This document shows positions 24,299-32,702 of a DNA stretch of 34,687 nucleotides, one piece after another. The stretch lies in contig SKSS01000088.1 in assembly GCA_007122875.1 (NCBI GenBank), positions 1 to 34,687 on the forward strand, read 5' to 3'. The notes beneath the pieces were generated by a model. The model worked only from the letters and a program-made list of their open reading frames with translations. It was not told where the DNA came from and made no database searches. The position numbers and the translations under genes were made by a program. This stretch comes from Salinarchaeum sp. Lineage in GTDB: Archaea > Halobacteriota > Halobacteria > Halobacteriales > QS-1-68-20. Position 1 is the stretch's first letter, and every line of letters starts with the position of its first letter.

Positions 24299-24769
24299 TC
24301 ACTCGAACTCGATTCGGAGGCGATCGCCCTCGTCGATGTCGTGGTCCGCTGCAAACCCCTTCGGGACTTCGAGCACCCATTGGCCCGTTCCCTGGTAGCG
24401 GTCGAGGCTGCCGGGACCGTCGGGGACGGGGGCTTCGTGGATCGTCGTGATCTCGCCGTCGGCATCGGCGAAGACGATGTCGATCGGGAAGTCCATGTTC
24501 CGCATGACGAACGTGCGCTCGTCCTCGTCGTCGAAGACGAACAGCATTCCTTCGCCCTCGTCGAGGTCATCGTGGTCGCTCAGGCCGACGTAGCGCTGGT
24601 AGGGTGTGTCGGCGACCTCGGCGTCGACGGTCGCGAGTTCGGTTCCGTTCTCGGTTTCGATCGTGACCGTCGCTCGGTCGTGTTCGCCCGCGACGAGGGG
24701 ATTCCAGGCGACCCCGAGACCGAGTGCGAGTGTGATGACGACGAGTGCAGCGAGGCGGTACCGGCTCAC
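24299..24769 (-). CDS. DUF192-domain exported protein
   Basis: 156 residues, GTG start at 24769. The N-terminal hydrophobic segment (LAALVVITLALGLGVAW, about 6-22) is a signal anchor or signal peptide. The DUF192 domain follows (about 50-155): VADTPYQRYVGLSDHDDL, GMLFVFDDEDERTFVMRNM, FPIDIVFADADGEI, and GTGQWVLEVPKGF. This beta-barrel family is widespread and mostly uncharacterised, acting outside the membrane. A CTTACC box on the minus strand (24794-24799) lies about 27 bases upstream. Confidence 0.88.
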   Translation of the reverse strand: MSRYRLAALVVITLALGLGVAWNPLVAGEHDRATVTIETENGTELATVDAEVADTPYQRYVGLSDHDDLDEGEGMLFVFDDEDERTFVMRNMDFPIDIVFADADGEITTIHEAPVPDGPGSLDRYQGTGQWVLEVPKGFAADHDIDEGDRLRIEFE

Positions 24770-24831
24770 GGGATGGGATGCGTCGCGGAAAAGGGTAAGC
24801 GTTATTCCGGTCGGTCGGCTTGTCAGAGATA

Positions 24832-24906
24832 GGGTTCGTGGTCTAGTTGGTTCATGACGCGGCCCTTACAAGGCCGAGGTCGGTGGTTCAAATCCGCCCG
24901 AACCCA
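24832..24906 (+). tRNA. tRNA-Val (anticodon UAC)
   Basis: Full cloverleaf. The acceptor GGGTTCG pairs with CGAACCC, discriminator A at 24906. The D-arm contains GTCTAGTTGG, the anticodon stem CGGCC/GGCCG encloses loop CTTACAA, giving anticodon TAC, and the T-arm is GGTGG-TTCAAAT-CCGCC. CCA is not encoded. A CGTTATTCC box about 26 bases upstream (about 24800-24808) is a plausible promoter. Confidence 0.95.
24886..24906 (+). repeat. tRNA-Val 3'-end repeat, copy 1 (within the tRNA)
   Basis: GTTCAAATCCGCCCGAACCC plus A, the 3' 21 bases of the tRNA. It recurs exactly at 25017-25037 and 25085-25105. This is the usual crossover site for integrases that target tRNA genes. Confidence 0.9.
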
Positions 24907-24908
24907 CT

Positions 24909-24956
24909 TTTGCCAGCACAACGCGACGAGCGGAGCGAGGAGCCTGTGCTGGCAAA
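24909..24956. repeat. Perfect inverted repeat, 12-base arms, after tRNA-Val
   Basis: TTTGCCAGCACA at 24909-24920 and TGTGCTGGCAAA at 24945-24956 enclose a 24-base purine-rich loop. It begins 2 bases after the tRNA 3' end. Confidence 0.85.
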
Positions 24957-24988
24957 TGGTTGACGTGGATTTGAACTAGACCGAGGTT

Positions 24989-25003
24989 CTGCGCGAAGCG
25001 CAG
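24989..25003. repeat. Short hairpin between tRNA-Val repeat copies 1 and 2
   Basis: CTGCGC-GAA-GCGCAG, a perfect 6-base stem with a 3-base loop. Confidence 0.6.
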
Positions 25004-25016
25004 GTTCTCGGGCGTG

Positions 25017-25037
25017 GTTCAAATCCGCCCGAACCCA
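25017..25037 (+). repeat. tRNA-Val 3'-end repeat, copy 2
   Basis: Exact 21-base copy of the tRNA-Val 3' end, 131 bases downstream of the first. No 5' half of a tRNA precedes it, so it is not a tRNA gene; it resembles an att-type duplication. Confidence 0.85.
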
Positions 25038-25038
25038 T

Positions 25039-25074
25039 ATTCCTGCCGCGAACACGGTCGTGAGCGGCAGGAAT
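25039..25074. repeat. Perfect inverted repeat, 11-base arms
   Basis: ATTCCTGCCGC at 25039-25049 and GCGGCAGGAAT at 25064-25074 with a 14-base loop. It begins 1 base after tRNA repeat copy 2, mirroring the position of the first inverted repeat after copy 1. Confidence 0.85.
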
Positions 25075-25084
25075 CGACGGCGTA

Positions 25085-25105
25085 GTTCAAATCCGCCCGA
25101 ACCCA
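25085..25105 (+). repeat. tRNA-Val 3'-end repeat, copy 3
   Basis: Exact 21-base copy, 68 bases after copy 2. It is followed by CTT, as is copy 1, so the original downstream flank may begin here. Confidence 0.85.
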
Positions 25106-25153
25106 CTTGCGGAGTGTTCGAGATTCCAACAGAACGAGAAGGCGTTCCCGATC

Positions 25154-25465
25154 TCAGACGATATCGATCGAACCAAACATGAAGCCGGCGTGGGGCGAGC
25201 AGTAGTACTCCTGTCGTCCCGGCTCCTCAGCGGTCCACTCGAAGGTGTCGCCCTCCGACGAGATCGTTTCATCGAAGGTGTCCCCGCCGCCCGAGCGGCT
25301 ATCGAGGGAGTCGGTCGACGTGATCGTATGGAAGACGCCGTCCTGATTGCTCCAGACGACAGTGGTCCCAGCATCGATGCGCACGAATGGCGGATCGAAG
25401 ATGAACGCCGGTTCCCCGTCCTCTCCTTCGCGGGTGATCACCTCGACGGTTTGCTCACCGGTCAT
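25154..25465 (-). CDS. Halocyanin (type I copper) domain, signal peptide missing
   Basis: 103 residues from the ATG at 25465. This is a plastocyanin/halocyanin domain: FDPPFVRIDAGTTVVWSNQD, His in VFHTITS, and the closing YYCSPHAGFMFG supplying Cys, His and Met, so all four copper ligands are present. Halocyanins normally carry a signal peptide with a lipobox Cys and an acidic linker. Here the acidic linker (DDEDEEDAVEDLPTDPDDDE) is open in frame upstream of 25465 but meets a TAA near 25578 with no start codon and no signal sequence. The gene therefore looks 5'-truncated or degraded, and may be a pseudogene. It lies next to the tRNA-Val repeats. Confidence 0.75.
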   Translation of the reverse strand: MTGEQTVEVITREGEDGEPAFIFDPPFVRIDAGTTVVWSNQDGVFHTITSTDSLDSRSGGGDTFDETISSEGDTFEWTAEEPGRQEYYCSPHAGFMFGSIDIV

Positions 25466-25678
25466 GTCGACGAACTCGTCGTCGTCCGGATCCGTCGGGA
25501 GATCCTCGACTGCATCTTCTTCGTCCTCGTCATCCGCATCGTGCTCGTCGGGTACGTCGCCGTCTGCATCGCGCTTTTAACGGGGCGAGTCGTCTCCTGC
25601 GCTCCTATCCCCTACCCGTGTCAGCCTCAACGAATCGGCCCCCTCCACCATCGTTTCGTGCCCTCGCCTGATCGTCCC

Positions 25679-26074
25679 TCACTCGATCATCGTTTCGTGA
25701 AGATCGATCCACACGAGTGAATCGGCCGTCTCTCCGAAGAGAACGGTGCTGATTCTGCCCGTCGTCTCGTCGGTGGTCGTCTGCCACTCTTCGTATCGAA
25801 CCAGCGCATGTTCGTCGAACCGCTCGATGAGTTCGACGTTTCGGATGTCGATATCGAACACCTCCGGTTCGTCACGGTCATATCCTTCACGTATCCCCGC
25901 GATCACCGCCGCCCGATCGTGTCGCGTCCCGTCCGGAGTGACCATCTGGAACTCCGAGCCCAGTGCTGTTTCCAGCCGCCCGATCGCGTCCTGATCGAGG
26001 GTGCCAGCGTACCACCCAACAAAAAAGTCGTGGAGGGATTCGATTTCGCGCTCGAACGTCTCGCGTGTGGACAT
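25679..26074 (-). CDS. NTF2-like (DUF4440/SnoaL-type) protein
   Basis: 131 residues from the ATG at 26074. It has the cone-shaped NTF2-like pattern: N-terminal helices (REIESLHDFFVGWYAG, DAIGRLETALGSEF), QMVTPDGTRHDRAAVIAGIR, then strands VELIERFDEHALVRYEEWQ and SADSLVWIDLHETMI-like closing strands. Such proteins bind small ligands or act as isomerases or hydratases; no active site is assigned. A CTATTTCG box on the minus strand (26097-26104) lies 26 bases upstream, supporting a leaderless start. Confidence 0.78.
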   Translation of the reverse strand: MSTRETFEREIESLHDFFVGWYAGTLDQDAIGRLETALGSEFQMVTPDGTRHDRAAVIAGIREGYDRDEPEVFDIDIRNVELIERFDEHALVRYEEWQTTTDETTGRISTVLFGETADSLVWIDLHETMIE

Positions 26075-26096
26075 ACACCGACTGCGGGCCCATCGA

Positions 26097-26104
26097 CGAA
26101 ATAG
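26097..26104 (-). promoter_or_regulatory. TATA-like box for the NTF2-like gene
   Basis: CTATTTCG on the minus strand, centred 26 bases before the ATG at 26074. Confidence 0.5.
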
Positions 26105-26155
26105 ATTCCCGAACGGTCCTCGCCCTTTTTCGGCCGTTCGACGACACGTACTCCG

Positions 26156-26959
26156 TCACCCGTCGATCACGGTGCCGACCGACTCCCCGGACAGAAACCC
26201 GGATAGTTCCGCCGGACCGAAGATCGACGCCGGTGCGTCTAAATCGAGCAGCGTCCGCACCTTGGCTGCCATCCCGCCGGTCACGTCGGTCGCGTCGCTT
26301 CCACCGAGGACGGCTTCGACGGCGTCGTAGTCGTCGATCCGGTCAATCACCTCGTCCTCCGCGTCGAGCACGCCTGGAACCGTCGAACAGAGTCCGACCC
26401 GATCGGCATCGAGCCCCACGGCGAGTTCGACGACGAGTTCGTCACCGCTGACGATCGTCGTACCTGCCCCGACGTGAGCGATCACGTCGCCGTGGAGGAT
26501 GGGGACGAATCCTTCACCGAGCATCGTCTCGACCACGTTCGTCGGGAGCGATAGCCCGCCAGTCCCGTCTCGCGCGCCGACCGACAGCGGGTGGACGGGG
26601 AGTGCCGGAACGCCAGCGTTCTGGAGGCGTTCGACGACGGCGTACGCGAGCGTCGTCATCGCCCCGTGAATCGCCATCGTCGCGGCGGCGTCGGCGGTTC
26701 CGGCCGTTCGCGAGACGCCGTGATCCACCGCGTTCGGGTGGCCGAAGCTCCCGCCGCCGTGGACGATCACCAGCCGGTCGTGCGTTCCTCCTCGTCGCCG
26801 GTCCCGGGACGCGTCGGCTACCGCCGCGACCGCGCGATTGAGTGCGTCGTCGTCGATCGTCTCCCGGGCGTCCTTCTGGGTGATCACCGATCCCCCGAGT
26901 TTCAGCACCGTCGTCTGTCCGGCAGTTTCGTCGGCCGCGTTCGAATCACCGTCAGTCAT
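26156..26959 (-). CDS. ipk: Isopentenyl phosphate kinase
   Basis: 267 residues from the ATG at 26959, overlapping the mvk stop by 4 bases. Amino-acid-kinase fold: VLKLGGSVITQKD at the N-terminus, the IPK signature VHGGGSFGHPNAV with its substrate-binding histidine, PILHGDVI, and TIVSGDELVVELAV near the nucleotide site, then DVTGGMAAKVRTLL. It phosphorylates isopentenyl phosphate to IPP in the archaeal mevalonate route. Haloarchaea decarboxylate mevalonate 5-phosphate first and then use IPK. Pairing with mvk puts two steps of membrane-lipid precursor synthesis in one transcript. Confidence 0.93.
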   Translation of the reverse strand: MTDGDSNAADETAGQTTVLKLGGSVITQKDARETIDDDALNRAVAAVADASRDRRRGGTHDRLVIVHGGGSFGHPNAVDHGVSRTAGTADAAATMAIHGAMTTLAYAVVERLQNAGVPALPVHPLSVGARDGTGGLSLPTNVVETMLGEGFVPILHGDVIAHVGAGTTIVSGDELVVELAVGLDADRVGLCSTVPGVLDAEDEVIDRIDDYDAVEAVLGGSDATDVTGGMAAKVRTLLDLDAPASIFGPAELSGFLSGESVGTVIDG

Positions 26960-27942
26960 GGGTCCTCCACCCGGACGCCCTCCGTGGCCAACTCGGCACG
27001 AAACGCTTCCTGACACGCCGGTGCGTACGACAGCGCGGTTCGTGCACCATCGCCCTCGTCGAGGGCGACGATGCAACCGCCGCCGCCGGCACCGGTGAGC
27101 TTCGCGCCGAGCGCCCCGCCCTCCCTCGCGGCCCACACCATGTCGTCGAGCGTCCGACTGGAGACGCCAAGCGCCGAGAGCAACCCGTGGTTGACGTCCA
27201 TCAGCCGGCCCAACTCCGACAGGTCTCGATCGGCGAGCGCCCGCTCGCCGCTCCGAACGAGGGCGCCGATGCTCTCGACGGTGGTGGCCGCGAACCCGTA
27301 CTCCTCGCGGAGCCGGCGAACGCCCGCGACCAACTGGCCGGTGTCGCCCGCGCCACCGTCGAACCCGATGACGAACGGCAGTTCGGCAGCGTCGACCGTC
27401 CGGCAGTCGTCGCCCTCGACGCGGACCGCGCCGCCCATCGCCGAACAAAAGGTATCCGCGCGGGAGGCCTGACCGTCCTGTACTTCGTACTCCGCTCGAA
27501 ACGCGCGATCAGCGATTTCGCGCGGCGCAAGCGGCGTCCCGAGTTCGCGGGTCGCGGCGTCGATCAACGCGGTCGTCACCGCCGCTGACGATCCGAGTCC
27601 CGCGCCGAGCGGAATGTCGCTCTCGATGGTCACCTCGAAGCCGGCCTCCGGATCGCCGGCGGCGTCACGGGCTTGCGTGACGGCCTCCTCGACGTAGCTC
27701 ATCCCGTCCTCGACGAGCGACCGGGGGGCGTCGACGTTCGGCGGCCCATCACCGTCGCCGTACTCGACGGTGAACCCGTCGAGCGAGAGGTCGGTCGCGT
27801 TGACGCGCAGGCCCGCGTCCGATCGCTTCTCGGCGGTGACCCGCGCCCGACGCTCGATCGCACACGGGACGGCGGGCTCCCCGTAGACGACCGCGTGTTC
27901 CCCGAACAGGTAGACCTTTCCGGGGGCGCTACAGGTGGTCAT
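26956..27942 (-). CDS. mvk: Mevalonate kinase
   Basis: 328 residues from the ATG at 27942; a longer frame to 28014 adds unconserved sequence. GHMP-kinase motifs: APGKVYLFGEHAVVYGEPA at the start, the glycine loop PLGAGLGSSAAVTTAL and the C-terminal KLTGAGGGGCIVAL. Other family segments are DGQASRADTFCSAMGG and NHGLLSALGVSS. It phosphorylates mevalonate to mevalonate 5-phosphate. A TGTTACC box on the minus strand (27966-27972) about 27 bases upstream suggests its own promoter in addition to read-through from rps2, whose stop is 128 bases away. Confidence 0.94.
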   Translation of the reverse strand: MTTCSAPGKVYLFGEHAVVYGEPAVPCAIERRARVTAEKRSDAGLRVNATDLSLDGFTVEYGDGDGPPNVDAPRSLVEDGMSYVEEAVTQARDAAGDPEAGFEVTIESDIPLGAGLGSSAAVTTALIDAATRELGTPLAPREIADRAFRAEYEVQDGQASRADTFCSAMGGAVRVEGDDCRTVDAAELPFVIGFDGGAGDTGQLVAGVRRLREEYGFAATTVESIGALVRSGERALADRDLSELGRLMDVNHGLLSALGVSSRTLDDMVWAAREGGALGAKLTGAGGGGCIVALDEGDGARTALSYAPACQEAFRAELATEGVRVEDP

Positions 27943-28070
27943 AGTGGTTCGTGCGCAAGCGGGGGTAACAGAACTTCCGAATCGAGAACGCCGATCGACG
28001 ACCGCAAACGCCACGGCTCGCTGCTCCCGGAATCCTCGATGATGAACGCTTGGAAAACGAAACTCGTCGT

Positions 28071-28841
28071 TCAGATGCCGCCCTCGAAGTCGTCGAGGGA
28101 GTAGGCGGGCTCCGCGCCGCGGCGATCCAGCGTCTCGTTGGCGAGCAGCCAGTAGACCACCGACAGCGCCTTCCGCCCCTTGTTGTTCGTCGGGATTACG
28201 AGGTCGACGTTGTCGGTACCGTTGTTCGAGTCACACATCGCGATCACGGGGATACCGACCGTGATCGCCTCCGTGACGGCCTGTGCGTCCCCGATCGGGT
28301 CCGTGACGACCACCACGTCCGGCTCGATGTAGCCGGCGTACTTCGGGTTGGTGAGCGTTCCCGGAATGAACCGTCCCGTCCGGGCACGAGCGCCGATCGC
28401 CTCGGCGAACTTCTCCGCCGGGAACCGACCGTACTGGCGACTCGACGTGACGAGGATCCCCTCGGGGGTGTAGTTCGACAGGAACGACGCTGCCGTGCGG
28501 ATCCGTTCGTCGGTCTTGCCCACGTCGAGGACATAGAGCCCGTCGGTCCGCACGCGGTGGATGAACCGCTCCATGTCCTTGGTCTTCTGCTGGGTGCCGA
28601 TGTGAACGCCGGCACCCAGGTAGTCTTCGACCGGGATGAGCAGATCCGCCTCGTCGCCCTCCATCACGTCCTCGTCGAGTGCCGGCGGCTCATCCTCGAT
28701 CTCGTCGTCCTGTGCGTCGTCCGTCTGGGCCCCGACGTCCTCGTCGGGATCGACCTCGGGCTCCGCGCCGGCTTCGGCGGGGGCGTCGGCGTCGATCTCC
28801 TCCTCGGCTGCGTCGAGACCTTCCTGTTCGTCTTCGGTCAT
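28071..28841 (-). CDS. rps2: Small-subunit ribosomal protein uS2
   Basis: 256 residues. The first 65 or so are a very acidic extension ([19 protein letters not shown] and similar), common in haloarchaeal S2. The S2 core follows: [76 protein letters not shown] and [20 protein letters not shown]. It overlaps the enolase stop by 4 bases, so translation is probably coupled. Confidence 0.96.
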   Translation of the reverse strand: MTEDEQEGLDAAEEEIDADAPAEAGAEPEVDPDEDVGAQTDDAQDDEIEDEPPALDEDVMEGDEADLLIPVEDYLGAGVHIGTQQKTKDMERFIHRVRTDGLYVLDVGKTDERIRTAASFLSNYTPEGILVTSSRQYGRFPAEKFAEAIGARARTGRFIPGTLTNPKYAGYIEPDVVVVTDPIGDAQAVTEAITVGIPVIAMCDSNNGTDNVDLVIPTNNKGRKALSVVYWLLANETLDRRGAEPAYSLDDFEGGI

Positions 28842-30043
28842 GCGTCGTCGGTTTCGATCCGAATGAGTTCGTTGAGTTTGGCGGTTCGCTCGCCGCCGAC
28901 CGCGCCGGTTTTGATGTACGGCGCGTCGGTCGCCACGGCGAGGTGTGCGATCGTCGTGTCGGTCGTCTCACCGCTTCGGTGGGAAACGACTGGCACGTAC
29001 CCGTTTCGGGACGCGATTTCGATCGCGTCGAACGCGTCCGAGAGCGTCCCGATCTGGTTGGGCTTGATCAGTACGCTGTTGGCAGCACCCGCTTCGATTC
29101 CTCGCTCGATCCGGTCTGTGGCCGTCACGAACAGATCGTCGCCACAGATCACCGTCCGATCTCCGACGGCGTCGGTTAGCTCCGCGAACCCGGCGAAGTC
29201 CTCCTCGTCGAGGGGATCTTCGACGTACACCAGTTCGTACTCGTCGACCAACTCGGCGACGTACTCGATCTGTTCGTCCGGCGTTCGGGTGCGGTCGCCG
29301 TAGACGTACTCGTCGGAATCGGCGTCGTACAGCTCCGTCGCCGCGACGTCGAGACCCATGCGGATCTCGAATCCCACGTCGTCGGCGACCGTCTCGATCG
29401 CCTCGTCGACGATCTCGAACGCGGTTGCGTCGTCGATCCTCGGGGCCCAGGCACCCTCGTCGCCCTTTCCGGCGACGTGGCCGCGTGTTTCGAGAAGCTC
29501 CCCGACGACGGCGTGAACCCGTGCGTTGGCGAAGACGGCGTCAGTGACGTTCGGTGCGCCGATCGGGACCGCGAGGAACTCCTGGATGTCGGTCGCATCG
29601 ACCGCGTGTTCGCCGCCACCGACGACGTTTCCCAGCGGAACCGGGAAGTCGTCGCCGCGGAACGTACCACCGAGGTGCTGAAAGAGCGGCGCGCCGATCA
29701 CGTCGGCGGCCGCCTTCGCGGTCGCCATGCTGATGGCGACCGCGGCGTTCGCGCCGATCTCCGAGAAGTTCTCGGTGCCGTCGGCAGCGCGAAGCGTTCG
29801 GTCGACCGACCGTTGATCGCCCGCGTACTCCCGTCCCTCGATCCGGGGGACGGCGTGGTCTCGCGCCGCGGCGATCGCCTCCGACGGCGGCCGTTCGACC
29901 GCTTCGTGAGCGCCCGTGCTCGCACCGCTCGGGGCAGCCGCGCGTCCGAAGCCGCCGCTTTCGGTGTGCACGTCGGCCTCGACGGTCGGGTTTCCCCGGG
30001 AGTCGAGCACTTGGCGAAGCCCGACCTCGGTGATTAGCGTCAT
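28838..30043 (-). CDS. eno: Enolase (phosphopyruvate hydratase)
   Basis: 401 residues, slightly shorter than typical bacterial enolases. N-terminal [14 protein letters not shown] and the mobile loop [14 protein letters not shown] are present. The barrel has metal and catalytic positions in [22 protein letters not shown], the catalytic lysine in [13 protein letters not shown], and [18 protein letters not shown]. It converts 2-phosphoglycerate to phosphoenolpyruvate in glycolysis and gluconeogenesis, with Mg2+. It overlaps rpoK and rps2 by 4 bases each. Its place in a ribosome/RNAP operon is conserved across Halobacteria and many Euryarchaeota. Confidence 0.96.
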   Translation of the reverse strand: MTLITEVGLRQVLDSRGNPTVEADVHTESGGFGRAAAPSGASTGAHEAVERPPSEAIAAARDHAVPRIEGREYAGDQRSVDRTLRAADGTENFSEIGANAAVAISMATAKAAADVIGAPLFQHLGGTFRGDDFPVPLGNVVGGGEHAVDATDIQEFLAVPIGAPNVTDAVFANARVHAVVGELLETRGHVAGKGDEGAWAPRIDDATAFEIVDEAIETVADDVGFEIRMGLDVAATELYDADSDEYVYGDRTRTPDEQIEYVAELVDEYELVYVEDPLDEEDFAGFAELTDAVGDRTVICGDDLFVTATDRIERGIEAGAANSVLIKPNQIGTLSDAFDAIEIASRNGYVPVVSHRSGETTDTTIAHLAVATDAPYIKTGAVGGERTAKLNELIRIETDDA

Positions 30044-30225
30044 CGTCGCCCCCGGCGAACCGTGAAGGGCAACACGCCTTCGTCGTACTCCTCTGCTGCG
30101 ATCAGGATCGGCTCGGTCTGATCGGTCTCGATCAGTACTGGTGCCCCATTCGACACCTGCAACGCTCGTGCGCCCAGGATTCGGGCCTTCTCGTACCGGT
30201 TGTACCGTCCCTGTGGCTGACTCAT
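30040..30225 (-). CDS. rpoK: DNA-directed RNA polymerase subunit K (Rpo6)
   Basis: 61 residues. The whole protein is the omega/RPB6-like helix pair: [39 protein letters not shown], and a basic end [10 protein letters not shown]. It stabilises the largest RNAP subunit. It overlaps rpoN and eno by 4 bases each. Confidence 0.95.
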   Translation of the reverse strand: MSQPQGRYNRYEKARILGARALQVSNGAPVLIETDQTEPILIAAEEYDEGVLPFTVRRGRR

Positions 30226-30416
30226 TGGTACGGTGAGACGATGTCTACGAGGTCTCTGTGTGAGACGAGCATTCGCCGACAGCAGTGCCGTTCGAGCCCG
30301 AGCTCGTCGAGCACCTCGGCGGGGTCTTCGTCCCCTTCGAGCGCTCGCGCCCGGAACTCCTCCCAGTGTTCACCCACGACCGTCCCACAGGTGAAACACC
30401 GGACGGGTACCATCAT
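30222..30416 (-). CDS. rpoN: DNA-directed RNA polymerase subunit N (Rpo10)
   Basis: 64 residues with the RPB10 zinc-binding signature: CFTCG near the N-terminus and adjacent cysteines in HCCRRML near the C-terminus. [20 protein letters not shown] is characteristic; the second Met could be the start. It anchors subunits D and L during RNAP assembly. It lies 6 bases after rps9. Confidence 0.95.
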   Translation of the reverse strand: MMVPVRCFTCGTVVGEHWEEFRARALEGDEDPAEVLDELGLERHCCRRMLVSHRDLVDIVSPYQ

Positions 30417-30422
30417 GTTCGA

Positions 30423-30821
30423 TCACCGGTAGGACTTCTGGTAGCGAGCGCGCGCACCCGGACCACCCCACTTCTTCGGCTCGGGCTGGCGCACGTCGTT
30501 GACCAGCAGCGACCGGTCGAACTCCATGAACGCGTCGCGGAGTTCGGCGTCGCCGGTATGTTCGACCAATCCACGCGCGATGGCGGTTCGCGTCGCATCC
30601 GCCTGTCCGCTGGTTCCACCGCCCTCGACCGCTACGTCGACGTCGACGTCGTCTCGTACCTCGTCGCCGCAGACGCGGAACGGCTCCATCATCTTCAGCC
30701 GAACGATCTCCGGTTCGATCAGTTCGATCGGGACGGCGTTGATGCGCACGCGGCCGACGCCGTCGCGTACGGTGGCGCGAGCGACGGCCGTCTTCTTCTT
30801 TCCACTCGTGTTCGTTACCAT
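30423..30821 (-). CDS. rps9: Small-subunit ribosomal protein uS9
   Basis: 132 residues. [20 protein letters not shown] starts the S9 core. [20 protein letters not shown] is the conserved helix motif, and the tail ends [17 protein letters not shown], whose final basic residues reach the P site. It overlaps rpl13 by 7 bases. Confidence 0.97.
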   Translation of the reverse strand: MVTNTSGKKKTAVARATVRDGVGRVRINAVPIELIEPEIVRLKMMEPFRVCGDEVRDDVDVDVAVEGGGTSGQADATRTAIARGLVEHTGDAELRDAFMEFDRSLLVNDVRQPEPKKWGGPGARARYQKSYR

Positions 30822-31252
30822 GTGACGTTCGCCCCCAGCTGTTCGCTAATCTCGCCCGTGTGGACGAATCGGATGTTCGATAGCCGATCCAGCGACGTGT
30901 CGTCGAGTCGCTCGGGCTCTTCGTCGAGCGGATTGCCGACGTAAACCCGAACGTTCTCGTAGGCCTCGCGGCCCCGTTCGCGCTTATACGGTAGCATTCC
31001 GCGGATCGCCCGCTTGACGATCCGGTCCGGCCGCTTCGGGTAGTGCGGTCCGCGGTCGGAGCCCAGTTGCTGGCGCTTCTCGTAGGTCGATAACACGTCC
31101 TCTTTGCGGCCCGTCACGACCATCTGCTCGGCGTTGACGACCGCGATTCGTTCGCCCTCCAGTGCGCGCTCGGCGACCTGACTGGCGACGCGTCCGAGGA
31201 TGCAATCCCGGCCGTCGACCACCAGATCGGCGTCGAACTCGGCGACGCTCAT
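30815..31252 (-). CDS. rpl13: Large-subunit ribosomal protein uL13
   Basis: 145 residues. [60 protein letters not shown] and [20 protein letters not shown] are L13 signatures. It overlaps rpl18e by 4 bases. Confidence 0.97.
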   Translation of the reverse strand: MSVAEFDADLVVDGRDCILGRVASQVAERALEGERIAVVNAEQMVVTGRKEDVLSTYEKRQQLGSDRGPHYPKRPDRIVKRAIRGMLPYKRERGREAYENVRVYVGNPLDEEPERLDDTSLDRLSNIRFVHTGEISEQLGANVTW

Positions 31253-31602
31253 CCGATCACCCGCACGTTCGATCCGTCGGGGTTCTGTTCGAGTACCTGT
31301 TCGAGCCGCACGACCTCACCGTCGGAGCCTTCGATCTTCGTCTCCGCCGTCGACGAGAAGTCGACAGCGGCGACGGTGACGCCCTTCCGGAGCGCGCCGC
31401 TACCGAGGACCTTCCCCGGTACGACGATGGTCTCCTCCTCACGGGCGTAGCGATCGATCCGGCCGAGGTTGACCTCGGCGTGGCTGCTTCGTGGCTTCTC
31501 CAGGCGATCAGCGACGTCAAGCCAGACGTCGCCGCCGGAGTTGCGACCGGCAGCTTTCAGCTCGGCGATGAGGCTACGCAGCCTCGAGTTCGTCTTGCTC
31601 AT
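31249..31602 (-). CDS. rpl18e: Large-subunit ribosomal protein eL18 (L18e)
   Basis: 117 residues from the ATG at 31602. The frame is open upstream across the tRNA-Leu gene, but that part is not protein. [40 protein letters not shown] and [20 protein letters not shown] match archaeal L18e. It begins 28 bases after the tRNA-Leu 3' end, so tRNA processing would release its 5' end. Confidence 0.95.
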   Translation of the reverse strand: MSKTNSRLRSLIAELKAAGRNSGGDVWLDVADRLEKPRSSHAEVNLGRIDRYAREEETIVVPGKVLGSGALRKGVTVAAVDFSSTAETKIEGSDGEVVRLEQVLEQNPDGSNVRVIG

Positions 31603-31630
31603 AACTCCCTCCAAGGTGTGTGAAAACTGA

Positions 31631-31715
31631 TGCAGGGAGCAGGATTTGAACCTGCGGACCCCTACGGGACAGCGCCCTGAACGCTGCGCCGTTGGCCAGA
31701 CTTGGCTATCCCTGC
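31631..31715 (-). tRNA. tRNA-Leu (anticodon CAG)
   Basis: Acceptor GCAGGGA pairs with TCCCTGC, discriminator A. Anticodon stem CAGCG/CGCTG with loop TTCAGGG gives CAG. A long variable arm (class II) and T-arm GCAGG-TTCAAAT-CCTGC complete it. It sits between rpoD and rpl18e in the operon, as in other Halobacteria. CCA is not encoded. Confidence 0.95.
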
Positions 31716-31719
31716 ACGC

Positions 31720-31737
31720 GATGCCCGACTGGGCATC
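31720..31737. repeat. Hairpin just upstream of tRNA-Leu
   Basis: GATGCCC-GACT-GGGCATC, a perfect 7-base stem, 4 bases before the tRNA 5' end. An ATAGATTTGG stretch lies beyond it. It may be an rpoD transcript end, a processing signal or a promoter-proximal structure. Confidence 0.5.
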
Positions 31738-31906
31738 CAAATCTATTGCGCGACCCTTCAAACCCCTTTCGGTCCGACCCGACCGGGACCGCAGGGGGCC
31801 GGCGGCGGTCTCCGATCGCCCGTCCATCCGTTCGCGTCGCGCGGTGCGTCCGCTTGAACGGGGCGGGCAGGGTCGTAGCTGGGGTGTGACGGTCATGGAT
31901 TCGATA

Positions 31907-32698
31907 CTATAGACTGACTGCTTCTTCGAGTGCACCGGCGCGGTCGCCGATGCTGTCGATGCTGGCCGCAACGAGGTCGGCAATCGGCATCGAGCCGTCC
32001 GACTCGACGTTGAACACGAACGCGTTCGGCACGTCGTGGACGACGACCTCCTTTCCGGGATACCGAACCGTCAGGTCGTGATCGAACGCCTCGGTCGGGA
32101 CCAACTGGCCGTCGGTGGGTTCCTCACCGTCCGTAGCGACGGCGTGTTCGGCCGCCCGCTCTTCGATCACGCCACGCAGGACCTCGGGTTCGTCGTCGTC
32201 GAACTCGCCGCGGTCGCCGACGACCTCGACCCACTGCAGGTGTCGGTAGCCGACGCCCACGCCGCCCTGGTGTTTGGCGTGGTCGCGACCCGTACTGAGC
32301 ACCGCTTCGGCCTCGATCTGCAACCGCTGATCCTCCTTGAGGTCGATGATCGGCACGTTCCGGTCGGCCGGTTCGACCATCGGATCCTCACAGACGAGGT
32401 CGCCCGAGTACGCCGTGTTCGGACCTTCGACGTCGAGGCTGAGGGTGACGCTGTCGCCGTCCTCGAACTCGCCGAGGGGCGTCGTCAGCGGCACCAGCCC
32501 GAGCCGAAGCCCGATCTGCTCGTCGAACATGACCGACGTGTTCTCGATCACCCGCACCGTGTCGATCGCCAGCGTCGGTACGTCGGCGAGCATCGCGCGA
32601 CGGACTCCGTTGGCGAACGCCGGGGTCACCCCACGGAGGACGAATCGCGCTTCGCGTTCGGTGTGGTCGACGAACTCGACCTCGACGTCCTCGTTCAT
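31907..32698 (-). CDS. rpoD: DNA-directed RNA polymerase subunit D (Rpo3)
   Basis: 263 residues from the ATG at 32698. The alpha-like dimerisation region is [40 protein letters not shown] and the conserved [16 protein letters not shown]. The insert domain includes [20 protein letters not shown] and [20 protein letters not shown]. The Fe-S cluster cysteines found in subunit D of several other archaea are absent; only one Cys is seen in the insert (LVCEDP). It forms the D-L platform for RNAP assembly. It starts 4 bases after rps11. Confidence 0.96.
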   Translation of the reverse strand: MNEDVEVEFVDHTEREARFVLRGVTPAFANGVRRAMLADVPTLAIDTVRVIENTSVMFDEQIGLRLGLVPLTTPLGEFEDGDSVTLSLDVEGPNTAYSGDLVCEDPMVEPADRNVPIIDLKEDQRLQIEAEAVLSTGRDHAKHQGGVGVGYRHLQWVEVVGDRGEFDDDEPEVLRGVIEERAAEHAVATDGEEPTDGQLVPTEAFDHDLTVRYPGKEVVVHDVPNAFVFNVESDGSMPIADLVAASIDSIGDRAGALEEAVSL

Positions 32699-32702
32699 GC
32701 TA

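Noticed and set aside
24911-24954. Rho-independent-type terminator for tRNA-Val
   Set aside because: The stem is perfect but the loop is 24 bases and no T-tract follows; archaeal termination relies on T-tracts, so it is listed as a repeat only.
25017-25105. Possible additional tRNA genes downstream of tRNA-Val
   Set aside because: Only the 3' 21 bases recur; no acceptor 5' strand, D-arm or anticodon arm precedes either copy.
24886-25105. CRISPR array suspicion from three spaced 21-base repeats
   Set aside because: The repeat is the tRNA 3' end, spacing is unequal (131 and 68 bases), and no cas genes are present.
28050-29303. 417-codon plus-strand frame across rps2 and eno
   Set aside because: It spans two well-identified minus-strand genes on the opposite strand and has no family resemblance.
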